DNA of 64,000 nt from Sarocladium kiliense (Eukaryota > Ascomycota > Sordariomycetes > Hypocreales > Sarocladiaceae), in NCBI GenBank assembly GCA_030734395.1, contig JAUZTG010000017.1, positions 1 through 64,000 on the forward strand, read 5' to 3'. Positions 43,477-54,000 of the stretch are shown in pieces; the first letter of the stretch is position 1; every line of letters begins with the position of its first letter. Under the pieces are notes generated by a model that saw nothing but the letters and a program-made list of their open reading frames with translations, was not told the DNA's origin and searched no databases. Made by a program: the position numbers and the translations under genes.

Positions 43477-45527
43477 ATGCCTGAGCCAAGGCGTGATGTC
43501 GAGGCTCCTGCCGAACCCGAGGGACGTGCCTCGAGCATGAACTCAACGGCCATCGGAGAGGGTACCATTAGAAATGACAAGGATCCTCGCCGCGACTCTG
43601 TCACTGAGGCTCAGAAGCTCAGAAACCCATTGGTCGGGTTCACTCGCGATGATGTCCTGGCTGATGTCGATGCCTTCGTTACTAGCAGGGGCCTCGAGGA
43701 GCACCGAGATGTTTTCCGCCAGGGCGCCCTGCTTGCGCAGCACATGAACACTCCTGGCGCCTGGGATCACATTCCGGAGATCAGCGAGGACGACAAGTTC
43801 CGCCTGCGCAGAGAGGAAACCAACCGCTGGGACCAACCTTTCATGCTGTACTTCCTCTGCACTCTTTGCGCTGGTTCTGCCATCGTTCAGGGTATGGATC
43901 AAACTGCCGTCAACGGTGCTCAGGTACGCTCTTCTTGGCCTTCGTTAGTCTCGAGATCCCTTGCTAATAGTGATCACAGGAATTCTACTATGAGGAGCTG
44001 AACATTGAGGGCGTTTGGATGCGAGGTCTCATGAACGGTGCCCCTTACCTGTGCTCTGCAGTTATCGGTTGCTGGACAAACCCGGTCCTGAACAAGATCG
44101 GTGGCCGTCGCTTCACTATCTTCTTCTCCTGCGCCATTTCCGTCATCACTGGCTTCTGGATGGCTGTCGCCGATTCGTAAGTTACCTATCCTCGCGCTAC
44201 TATATGGCCTGTAAGACCGGTTTGCTAATCATTCTTCAGCTACGCCAACCTCCTTGCCGCTCGTTTCATGCTCGGTTTCGCTGTTGGTGCGAAGTCCTCT
44301 ACTACGCCCGTCTACTCCGCCGAGTCTACCCCTAAGAACATCCGTGGCGCTCTCACCATGATGTGGCAGATGTGGACTGCCTTCGGTATCTGCATCGGTT
44401 TCGTCGTCTCAGTCGCCTTCTCCAACGTCACCATCTTCGGAGAAGACACCCAATGGCGTTGGATGCTTGCTTCCACTTCCGTCCCGCCGCTGCTGGTCAT
44501 GCTCCAGGTCTACTTCTGTCCCGAGTCTCCTCGCTGGTACATGGAGAAGGGCCGTTACACCAAAGCCTTTGAGTCAACTTGTCGCCTGCGCCACACCAAG
44601 CTCCAGGCCGCTCGCGATATGTACTATGCCTACAAGCTTCTCGAGGTCGAGCGTGCGCAGCGTGAGGGCCGTAACCTTCTCAAGGAGTTCTTCACTGTTC
44701 GCCGCAACTACCGCGCTGCCCAGAGCTCGTGGTTCGTAATGTTCATGCAACAGTTCTGCGGTGTCAACGTCATTGCCTACTATTCGACTTCTATCTTCCG
44801 CGAGGCTGGTCTTGGTCGCACCCGTGCGCTTCTTGCTTCCATGGGTGGTGGCTTGATCAACTGGATCTTCGCCATCCCTGCCATTTACACCATTGACACT
44901 TTTGGCCGTCGCAACCTACTGCTTGTTGGTTTCCCCGTCATGGCTGCTTGTCTTATCTTCACCGCCGGAGTCTTCACGCTTCCAGAAGAACATACCGCCA
45001 AAATCCCTCTCGTTATGGTCGGACTGTACCTCTTCATGGGTGCTTACTCTCCCTCTGAAGGACCCGTGCCTTTTACCTACAGTGCTGAGGCCTTCCCGCT
45101 CCACATTCGTGATATTGGTATGTCCTCTGCCACGGCAATCACATGGGGCTTCAACTTCATCATCTCCCTTACCTGGCCCGCCATCGAGGATGCCTTCGGT
45201 GTCACCGGTGGGTTCCTCTGGTATGCAGCCTGGAACTTATTCGGATGGGTGTTTGCGTACTTCCTATTGCCAGAGACTAAAGGCCTTACTCTGGAGGAGT
45301 TGGACAGTGTCTTCAACGTCCGCAACGCCGATCACGGGAACTACTATCTCCGCAAGCTTCCCTGGTACCTCCGCAAGTATATCCTGCGCCAGGATGTCGA
45401 GCATTTCCCGGAGCTGTATGCTTTCAACGAGGATACCAATGCCGACCACATGGTGAGCGAGAAGCCCGCTGCTCGTCACTCCGAGGGTGGCTTCTTCGAG
45501 GACGCTCCTGAGCGCCGCGTCCTGTAA
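43477..45527 (+). CDS. MFS sugar/polyol transporter
   Basis: Exons 43477-43923, 43980-44176 and 44240-45527, 643 residues, introns 56 and 63 bp, in frame. A long cytosolic N-terminus of about 120 residues includes the motif NPLVGFTRDDVLADVDAF, seen in a fungal subgroup related to polyol/inositol-type sugar porters. Twelve helices follow, with GGRR between helices 2 and 3, RFMLGFAVGAKSSTTPVY, CPESPRWYMEKGR, FMQQFCGVNVIAYYSTSIF, DTFGRRN and LLPETKGLTLEELD. The C-terminal tail is charged. It is a plasma-membrane proton symporter by family; the substrate cannot be assigned. Codons are strongly biased to C/G third positions, which suggests high expression. Confidence 0.93.
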
Positions 45528-46700
45528 GACTTGGCTACCTCTGTCTACCTCTGCCCTTAGGCTGCAATGCCTACTATGCATAATAGGCTACAACGTTTAT
45601 AATGCGTTATATACCCAAAGACCATCAGCGCGGAGGAAGAGAACCAGTTGTTGACCAGTTCTCATGTGGCTTTTCTTCAAATGTCAAATAATGCTAGCGA
45701 ACATGTTCTATGTACTGTCTCTGTACAAATTCAAGAATTCATATACACCATAAGGAACTGTGACATAATGTTAGTGCGTACGTGATTTGTATTCAATCAT
45801 ACAGCTGTGCTTCAGCGACGAGCGACTTTCCTCAGGTCAACCGTTGTTGCTCTGCACCATATCAAACTTCGTAGCACGTAGAAGAAAAGAAGGAAAGAGG
45901 GCGCAATAAGTTTATAGCCAGATATAGTACCTGAACAACAAGTCCTGGAGCAGACATATTGCGGTCACGCTCGGTTGCGCGCTTCTTCACTCTTTCAGAA
46001 ATACCTGGCAAGGTTCATCGGGATGTCTGTAGCCCAGTCTGACGGAGTAGCTTGGCATCTTGTTAGCCCTACGAGGCGTGCATGTGATATATCACACGAG
46101 GCTGTTCGTTTAGTACCTGACGCACCACTCCCCTGCGTCGCAGCTGATTCTGGTGGAACTTCAGTCAAACAGAGGCTCTGGGCGTTTGTCTCTCTAGCTC
46201 AGCTTTCAACCACTTCAGACCCAACCGGGCATCGTTCATCGCTTTATTCTGGCTGGAGTAGATGGAGTCATTGGATGATTCACATGCTGTGTTGGTTGCA
46301 GGACCACGAAGCTGACCGCCATTGAGCTCCATCCCAGATGATGTGTCGTATTCTGACTTCATGAAGAAGCTAAGGCGTTACTGGGCAAGATCTCAGGTGA
46401 GCTTGGGGAAAGTAAATCAGGCCCGTACGCTTGAGACCTGATGTTGTGCTCCCTGATACTTCGGATGTCTACAGGCGATTTCGTCCGTTTGGACGTGAAG
46501 TATATGGAACACAGGTATTCCCAATTTCTGCTGAGACTGAGAGAATACCACAGGCGCTCTTTTTGTTCTCCTTTCTCAATCCGATCCCTTGTCGTCAAGG
46601 TCCTTCAATCCGCTTACACCTGGTGAGCACCCGAATCACCCCAGCCACCCAGCACACCGTGCTCCGTCTCATCAACGTCTTCCCTTCAATCGTATTCATC
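45528..46700. other. Intergenic, no gene seen
   Basis: 3' flank of the transporter and upstream region of the 303-residue protein. Although the next gene's frame is open back to 46431, there is no ATG in it before 46701. Confidence 0.45.
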
Positions 46701-47612
46701 ATGGCCGTCGACGAGAGTTCGATGAATGTTATACTGTGGCTCGCAGTCCTGGTGGCCCTCGACATCTGCGGGTCGCTTATCCAAGCCTCTCCCAAAAGAT
46801 ACAGGCTCCTCCCACGCTTGAGCAAGAAGCTCTACTTCGATTTCCTTCCCGAAAACCCCCTGCCGATCTTCAAAGGTCACTGTCTCGAAGACTTCGCGAT
46901 TACGGATGTGAGATTTCCTGTACTGGATGAGCGCACTATCGAGTGCATCAACCGCGTCAACCACCAGGCCGCCCTGTCTAACCACTACGAACAACTGTGT
47001 CTCAAGTCTGAGCGCCAGCTGCGGGCGATTATCTACGGCGCCGAGCTAAGGCAGCGATGGAGTCCCTCGATAGGGAAGATTTCAGGCCTCGGTTTCATTG
47101 ACACAGCCGTTTTGTACTTCAGAAAGAAGCAGCGAGACCGCATTCGACACGTACGAAACACCCTTCGCGAGAACCTCAGCAATCTGAAGAAGACGTCCGA
47201 GGGGATCATCTCGAACATCGTGCAAGCGAAGCGGTGGTATATGAACGTTGAGGAAGCAATGTTCATCACTCTAACCTCAGTGATTAAATCCGCAAAGACC
47301 AAGCAGACGGCAGACCCAAAAGATGCTCGAGACTATCGCCACGAGGTTTGCTACATTCTGCGCGCACTTAACTATGGACTCACAAAGGCGGACTTGAGGG
47401 CCCTGAAGGTCATGTCTGAGGAGCATATGGTCAAGGCAAGGTTTGCAAAGGCCGTGCTGAAGGATTGGGACTTGAATGAGAAGGTAGTGAAGGGTGTCGA
47501 CGCGGACAGGGTGTGGTCAGCTCAGGACCTTTTGGCTGAGTCGGGCGACGTGGCAGACGCATTCGCTCGAGTGATTGGAGGTTCCATTGAGGCTGCGGGA
47601 GGCGATATCTGA
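46701..47612 (+). CDS. Uncharacterised 303-residue protein with N-terminal hydrophobic helix
   Basis: Intronless from ATG 46701 (TTCATCATGGCC) to TGA. A hydrophobic stretch near the start (NVILWLAVLVALDICGSLI) could be a signal anchor. The rest is charged and mostly helical, with a basic coiled-coil-like part (RKKQRDRIRHVRNTLRENLS). It has no recognised domain. It is probably a membrane-anchored protein restricted to a fungal group. A 12-bp repeat array starts about 265 bp downstream. Confidence 0.6.
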   Translation: MAVDESSMNVILWLAVLVALDICGSLIQASPKRYRLLPRLSKKLYFDFLPENPLPIFKGHCLEDFAITDVRFPVLDERTIECINRVNHQAALSNHYEQLCLKSERQLRAIIYGAELRQRWSPSIGKISGLGFIDTAVLYFRKKQRDRIRHVRNTLRENLSNLKKTSEGIISNIVQAKRWYMNVEEAMFITLTSVIKSAKTKQTADPKDARDYRHEVCYILRALNYGLTKADLRALKVMSEEHMVKARFAKAVLKDWDLNEKVVKGVDADRVWSAQDLLAESGDVADAFARVIGGSIEAAGGDI

Positions 47613-49246
47613 TGATTGCATTTGTGTGAGGAAAAGAGAGTTATAAGGGACAGCAATTGGGGGATTGGGTTGAGATTGGATGGAGGAAGCACGATACACA
47701 ATGAATACGAACGATATGCTGGGATTCCTTGACGGTGCCTGAGCAGTGAAGAAGCATTGATCTTGTTCTTGAGAGCTTGCATCGTGACCGTTGGTCTCGA
47801 AATTGAATGCTTACCGGCTACTTCAGAGCCACATTTACTATGATGTACTCGTCGGTTGTCGTCTGACTACATCTGCTTCTATACTACCTACTATACTACC
47901 TACCATTCTACCTGCTATTGTACCTGCTATTCTACCTGCTATTCTACCTGCTATTCTACCTGCTATTCTACCTACTATTTTCTACCTGCTATTGTACCTG
48001 CTATTCTACCTGCTATTCTACCTGCTATTCTACCTGCTATTCTACCTACTATCCTACCAGCTATGCTACCCTCTATTCCTTAGTATGCCACTGCCTCGCG
48101 CTTATACTGCAGCTAACAGCAATGCCACCACCACCACCCAAAGTCCGCCGCATCAGACAATCATCGTACCATCATACTCACCTTCTCCCATCCCAAATTC
48201 CTCACCTCCCTCACCTCCGCAACCCATCCCAACAAATCTTTCCTACGATCCGGCCATAAAAACCCTCCGGACCTCGCAAACAATCCCCAAACCAGACCAT
48301 CATGAGAAAGCCCCGATCCCCGAACCTTAAAACACACCAAAAACATGGTGTCGCGTAGAGGTTGTCTCCCCCGCCCACGCGACTTACACGCGGCGTGTGG
48401 GCGCAACCACGACTCACTGCCCCTCCCCCGCAACTGGTTCCCCCCCACTCCACCACCGTAGGTCGGTTGCTTCAGGTTGTTAAGTTTGCTCCAGGCTATA
48501 TCACATCATATCAAGCATCAAATATGGTCGTGCACTTCAGGTCATTGCGCAAAAGATTATTGTTTCAAGTTTCTTTTTATTTGTTCCCCTTTTTGGGGTT
48601 TCTGCAGCGATGTTTCAGGCGATCTTTTCTTCCTCTAGCCTGTTCTGTTGTTTGGTCTCTTTACATAGACACGCCATCCATTTGGATGTGTCGTCGTCGG
48701 GGTCGTGATGGTACAACAGAAAATGTGAAGCCTAGCCCAGGTCCCTCGTCGCCTCATCACTCTGATCCCCCCGGCTTGCAATACACATCCCCCTTCACCC
48801 TTGCACAAAAAGAATCCCCCAAGAGGGTCCGGTCCTCGTGGATGTGGTATTTCCTCCGCTGCCATCGTTGTGTAACGCCATGATGTCGTGTCCGTCCGTG
48901 TGTCTATAATCCCGCCCCTGATCCGCCTCCGTCTAGAACTTTTGTTTTTCCCTTGCCCTCGCTCGCTGGAAATTGTAGAATGTAGAAAATAAACAATAAA
49001 TTTGAGAGAATGTGGCAAATATGGTGCCCAGAGCTCTCGTGAAGTCATGACCGTCGTGGCGTGAGTGAACATTGAGCTGTTCGTTGTCTTCGAAAGGAGT
49101 GACATGAGTCGGGTATCTCAAGAGTAAAATAATAATAAGATCGAAAAGGTTGATCGTCGTAAAACATGAAGAGAAGATTGTGCTGGGGCAAGTGCCTCAG
49201 CATTGTCAGCTGGACTTTTGAAGGTCCTAACCAGTCGAGCAGGCCA
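47613..49246. other. Intergenic, holds 12-bp repeat locus D
   Basis: Contains the 47877-48082 array and otherwise short frames. The frames at 48362-48883 and 48635-49105 overlap each other on opposite strands and have no recognisable content. Confidence 0.5.
47877..48082. repeat. 12-bp tandem repeat, locus D, inverted orientation
   Basis: About seventeen units of CTATTCTACCTG, the reverse complement of CAGGTAGAATAG. This is the most regular of the four arrays. A small insertion near 47980 shifts the register. All three plus-strand frames are open because the unit has no stop in any frame (LFYL, YSTC or ILPA). Confidence 0.9.
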
Positions 49247-51022
49247 TCACTTCTTGATGCCGACCTTCTCGACCAGGTTTTTCCAGAAGCGGCTCGTCTT
49301 TCGCTCCTCGCTGTGTGCTCTCACCATGACCTCGTCCCGCACCATAGGGCCGACAATATCCTCATCGCCGCGGTTAGGAAACTTGTCGCTTGCGTCCAGC
49401 ATCTGAGTGATGGCGCTAGGGGCTGCGTCATCGAGACGAGGCCAGGTGTCCGGAGACACATCCGCGCTCGCTGCCATACGGCCTCCCATGAAGGTGGCAC
49501 TGCCGGCGCGGCTGCGGCCTCGGGCACGACCTCGGCTGCGTGAGCGAGAGTTGCTAGCAGAGACTGGGGCTGAGCGGAGGACCATTGTCTGGCGGACGAG
49601 TCCGTCGTGGATGTTCTTCCAGCGCTTCTCCGTCTCCGCCCACTTCGCCTCGGTGAGGGCGTAAATATTGCTGGTCTGCCCGTAGTTCTCACCGGTCCGC
49701 ACAAGGTGTTTGGTGTAGTTGACCTTGGCCAGTTCCCAATCCTCTCGGAATTTGTTCAGTGTCTCCGGGATGACGACCTCAGGATCATACGGCTGTGGAG
49801 TGATAGTGAAGTTGGCGTGACCGAGGCGGTCAGACCACTCATCGTGATCCTGCACCATAGGAGGAAGGGTGAGAGGAAGTTCCGTTCCGCTTCCACCGAA
49901 TCTGAAAGAGGAGAAAGAAGGCTTGCTGCTGAGGGACGGACGCGGCAGGTAAGTGGAGACAGTAGGCGATGTCTGAACCTCTGTGTTGGCGGCCGAAGAT
50001 GACGCAGAGGCAACCATTGGAGACTGCAGAGGCGACTCCTGCGGCTGTTCTGACAAGCACTTGGTCATCAACGGCGGGAGTAGAGGTGTTGTTGCAAGAG
50101 CACGGTCCCTCTCAAGGTCCATCCTCTCCTCAGTCGTCATCCTCGCACCCTCAGAAATTCGCCTGTCCATCACCTCTGGGCTAGGGAAGTACGAAGTCGG
50201 CTGTGGCGTGGCTGCTGCAGAGCCATCGAACGAGCGACCACGTGCCTGGGCGGAGGCGGAGATGGACGATGAATGACTGGAGGGGAAGTGTGACATGGCG
50301 TTCTCGAAACTGACCTCTGTCGTAGGAGATGAGATAAGGTTGGGCCTGCGCGTTGACCTCCAGCGGTTGATGTTCGAGAAGTGAGAGCCGATGCGTGTGG
50401 TCAAGCCGTGGAAGGGGGCGTCCGAATTGGTTCGTCTGCGTCCTGACCAGCGGACTTCTGGGCCAGCATCACTGTCGCTCATGAACCCAGCATCGTAGTC
50501 GATCTCGGTGTCTGTCACAAAGTCGCCTGGGAAGATGCTGCCAGCGCTGGTACGGTGCTCGCAAGGGTGGTCACAGAGGCAGCTGTAGAGCCCGAAGTGG
50601 CTCGTTGTTGCATGATGATCATCCTCAACACGCTCGAAAGGCTCCTCCTCGACATCCGGCAGTGAGCGCTTGGCAGGCTTGACGGCAGACTGTGGGAGTT
50701 GATGCAAGTACTGCAGCGTTTGTGGTGGCGGTTTTGATGGTTGCTGGGGCTGGATGGGTGACGAGGGAAGATCCTGTAAGTGGGAAGAAAGCTCCAGTGA
50801 TGATGTTGAGCTGGAGTATCGCATATGGCGGGCGGAAAAGGTCGGTGTTAGTGGTGAGGCGATGTCTGATGATGATGAGTTTGTAGTTGCTGATGAGTAG
50901 ACGTGTGAGAGATCGCCATCGCAAACACTGCTCGTGACGGATGCATGATCATAGTTGTCCTTGCACAGGTTCCTAGATTCGACGATCCTCGGGAGCAGCA
51001 GTGGTTTGAGTTTGGGCGACAT
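49247..51022 (-). CDS. Ser/Pro-rich protein of 591 residues, fungal, unknown function
   Basis: Intronless from ATG 51022 to TGA. The N-terminus MSPKLKPLLLPRIVESRNLC is followed by long Ser/Pro-rich disordered segments. A Cys/His island lies near residues 145-157 (CLCDHPCEHR), followed by acidic FVTDTEIDYDAGFMSDSD. A compact region sits in the last third, with Trp and aromatic residues (HDEWSDRLGHANFTITPQPYD, NKFREDWELAKVNYTKHLV, KRWKNIHDGLVRQ), then Arg/Ser repeats (SRSRSRGRARGRSR). The C-terminal WKNLVEKVGIKK is helical and basic. The compact part looks conserved and may be the functional core. No signal peptide or membrane segment. I recognise no named family. Confidence 0.8.
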   Translation of the reverse strand: MSPKLKPLLLPRIVESRNLCKDNYDHASVTSSVCDGDLSHVYSSATTNSSSSDIASPLTPTFSARHMRYSSSTSSLELSSHLQDLPSSPIQPQQPSKPPPQTLQYLHQLPQSAVKPAKRSLPDVEEEPFERVEDDHHATTSHFGLYSCLCDHPCEHRTSAGSIFPGDFVTDTEIDYDAGFMSDSDAGPEVRWSGRRRTNSDAPFHGLTTRIGSHFSNINRWRSTRRPNLISSPTTEVSFENAMSHFPSSHSSSISASAQARGRSFDGSAAATPQPTSYFPSPEVMDRRISEGARMTTEERMDLERDRALATTPLLPPLMTKCLSEQPQESPLQSPMVASASSSAANTEVQTSPTVSTYLPRPSLSSKPSFSSFRFGGSGTELPLTLPPMVQDHDEWSDRLGHANFTITPQPYDPEVVIPETLNKFREDWELAKVNYTKHLVRTGENYGQTSNIYALTEAKWAETEKRWKNIHDGLVRQTMVLRSAPVSASNSRSRSRGRARGRSRAGSATFMGGRMAASADVSPDTWPRLDDAAPSAITQMLDASDKFPNRGDEDIVGPMVRDEVMVRAHSEERKTSRFWKNLVEKVGIKK

Positions 51023-54000
51023 GTTTGACCACGATCAAGGCTCTATCAGCCGAGCTCGGGTAGCCCACCACAATGGCAAGTTCGAAAGACTCTCGTTACT
51101 CCGTCCTCGTCCAGCAGATGGTTCGTAACTTCGATGAATTGTGTCGATATATGGGGTTTGTTGGAGGAAAGAAGGAGAAGAAGCAGCAAAGGCCGACGAA
51201 GAGCGGGTGTGGGCGGGCAGATAGTCACTAACACCAGCAATGGCGGCGCACTGCCTCGCGGTGGGAGAGCTTGTGCGGTGCCCTTGTCCGGGAGCTCGCC
51301 CGGGTGGAAGATGGTGGGCACCCTGCTCGTGGGTGGATGCCGTGGATGCGGTGCTTGTGGGTTGGAGCAAGCGTGTCGCGGACCCGTGGTGGAAGGCCCT
51401 GATGGAGGTGTGGGCCTCGTCCTGGCTACTCTGTAGCTTGACCTTCCTTGCCCTTCGCTGCGTCTGTCTTTTCCTAGCCTAGGCGGATCCCCAACGAGCG
51501 GAACCAAACCAACGTGCAGGGATACGATCCCAGTAAAACGGCAGAGAGAAGTCCGCAGAAGCAACGGTGGGGGGACGCCAGTTGCTGACGGAAAGGCTTG
51601 TTGTCTCCAGCAAGCCCCGGCGTTGTGATGTTATGACTGAATGTTCTGATGTCAACGCTCGCTCGAAAGACGCCGGACTAATCGTCAGTGCACGCAGCGG
51701 GGCGGAAGAATGAGAGCAGCGGCTGTTGTTTGTGTCCGAAGTACGTATAGTTGCAGAATATGCCGAGAGGTTGTCAAGCGGTGTTGCACAGTGCTACGGA
51801 GGACGGTTTTCGCAGTGGCTGCTTGAGGCGCTTGACACCTCTGCATCTTATTATATGTTCTCTGCAGGAACACAGGCACCGCAACTATGGCAGTCAAGGC
51901 GAGCGGTCAGTTCGTCAGTCCGTCCACGTGTTAAGCTTTGGGCGCGAATGCCTATGATGCGCTGGCTCGTGGGGTTGATGCTGGTCCCGTGCCTTTTGCG
52001 GTCTCTTGCTGGCAGTCTACGCAGGACCAATCAATCAGTCGTCACTTCGGCTGGATGCGACGATGTACAAACCTGCTCTACGCGCTGTGTCTGTCGACGA
52101 ATAATTCTAGACTTGCCTGTAGATCCGGGCAGCGGTTGCGGCTGGCGGGGTTTCTGCAGGTCCAGGGCGGTTAGGTGATGATGCGTTGTGGATGTCGTGG
52201 TTGGGCCTGTCAGCACTCTCAGTGCCTCTCAGTGAGGTAGGTGGTGTCTGTGTTTGCACGCCGAACGGCGGGTGGGAGCGGGAAGGCTGTTTGGTGGGCT
52301 TCCAATCTGCTTCTGGTGGTGATTACAGGTGATGCAGGTGGCTGCTGAAGTGTGTGCACCCTGATTCCTGTTTGTGGGCGGGATGTTTTGCTGGCTTCGC
52401 TGGCGGCGCTGGTGGTGGGTGGTCCGTGGGAAGCCACAACGTGGAAGGCGAGAACCATTTATCCACCGTAACGGCCAAACGGCCAACGGCTGCCGTATTG
52501 GGACACCGGTTCAAACGGTGAAAAAAGTGTTCACGTCACTGGCACGGCAAGGATGAAAGAGAAGCCGTTTTCTCTGCTCTCTTGGCCTCTGCGTGTATTG
52601 TCAACACAGTGCTCAGTCGGCTGTCTCTCAACTCCACAGAACAGTCCTTGCTTCTCCATGCTCGGCTACGCAATCACCAAGACTGTCACAACAAACAAGA
52701 GGCACCGGTGCAACAGGCTAACATGGACGGCGTGCTTGGCTAGCCCACCTGAGAGTCTAACGGACACCATGCCCATGTCTGTGTCGATGGTGCCCTCGCC
52801 CTGCTTTGCCTGAGCCGTGGGCGCGGAACCGTTGTGGATGCCGCTAAACGAAACGATTGTGCAGCGGCTTCCCTTGCTGTTACTGGGCTCTTGTTGCTGT
52901 GCTGACCAAGTAATCGCACCGAGTCAGTTAGGCAGCAAGCACGCGACACGAACAATACTCTTGTCGTAGGCTATGAATCACGACGGACAGCGAATGAATC
53001 GCAAGTTAACATCGTGGGAAGAGCGAGGTCCACGGCGGCCCAACTGCAACATCACAAAACAAACAGCGCAGAGCAGCGGCATCAAAGCCCGGGTTCCGCG
53101 ACTGACTCCCCTGTCCTCTCCCTACAGACTCCAGCCACCGACGCATCCGACCCTTGTGCGAATCCCAGTACCAAGCACACAAAGCTAGGCCGTGATCGCG
53201 TTTCCTGTCCACTGGGTTCGCTTACCCTGGTCCATCAGACTATCACTATCTATCAGTGAACAGTACCAGATCAACGCCGTGGGCTCACTGCTGACAGCGG
53301 GGAGGTCGGAGTGGCAGTCCGTCTACAGAAGGAAGAGGGGCTCGGACGGTCTCAGTGGCTTCGGTTCTCCAGACCCCAGGCTCAGCAGGCTCGCTTGCTG
53401 CTCAATGACATTCAAAGTAACTGGCCAGACAAGATTCAGTCGCCTCTTTACTTCGGGCCGCCGTCTGAATCAGGAAAAGCAAAGCCATGACCTCAACTTC
53501 TACGGTGACGCAAAGCCAGTCCAGGGCTTTCTTTAGTGGTTCCAGCCACTGCAACCTCGTCCCCGACAGCGGCCAGGTGTAGTGGTGACCGGGGACCTGG
53601 CCAGCGCTATCGGGGGCCTGGGGCAGAGCCTGGTTTCTCCCCAGCCCCGCCTGATGGAGACCCCAAGCACCGCAAAAACTCTGCACTGCCCTGCAAAGTG
53701 AGGATGTCATCGACAGCGGAAGAGATTTCACACGGCTCGAGGTGCCCGGCTTTGCCTCGGTCGGTGGCCAATTGCTAGCTGGACAAGGGCTTCACAAGCT
53801 TCTTCGGCCGGACCAGCAACTGCTGCGTTGACTACCAGCCGTTGTGTCGAACTGATGATGGCATGTGGGATTTCGCATCTATTGTCCTTCAGGACTGGCT
53901 GCGCCATCCGACGGACAAAAAGTCTCCCTGATAACAGGCAGCCTCTTGGAGAAGCGATGCCTATTGCGTCTCCGTCCTGCCTCTCACGGACTAGTGGCTG

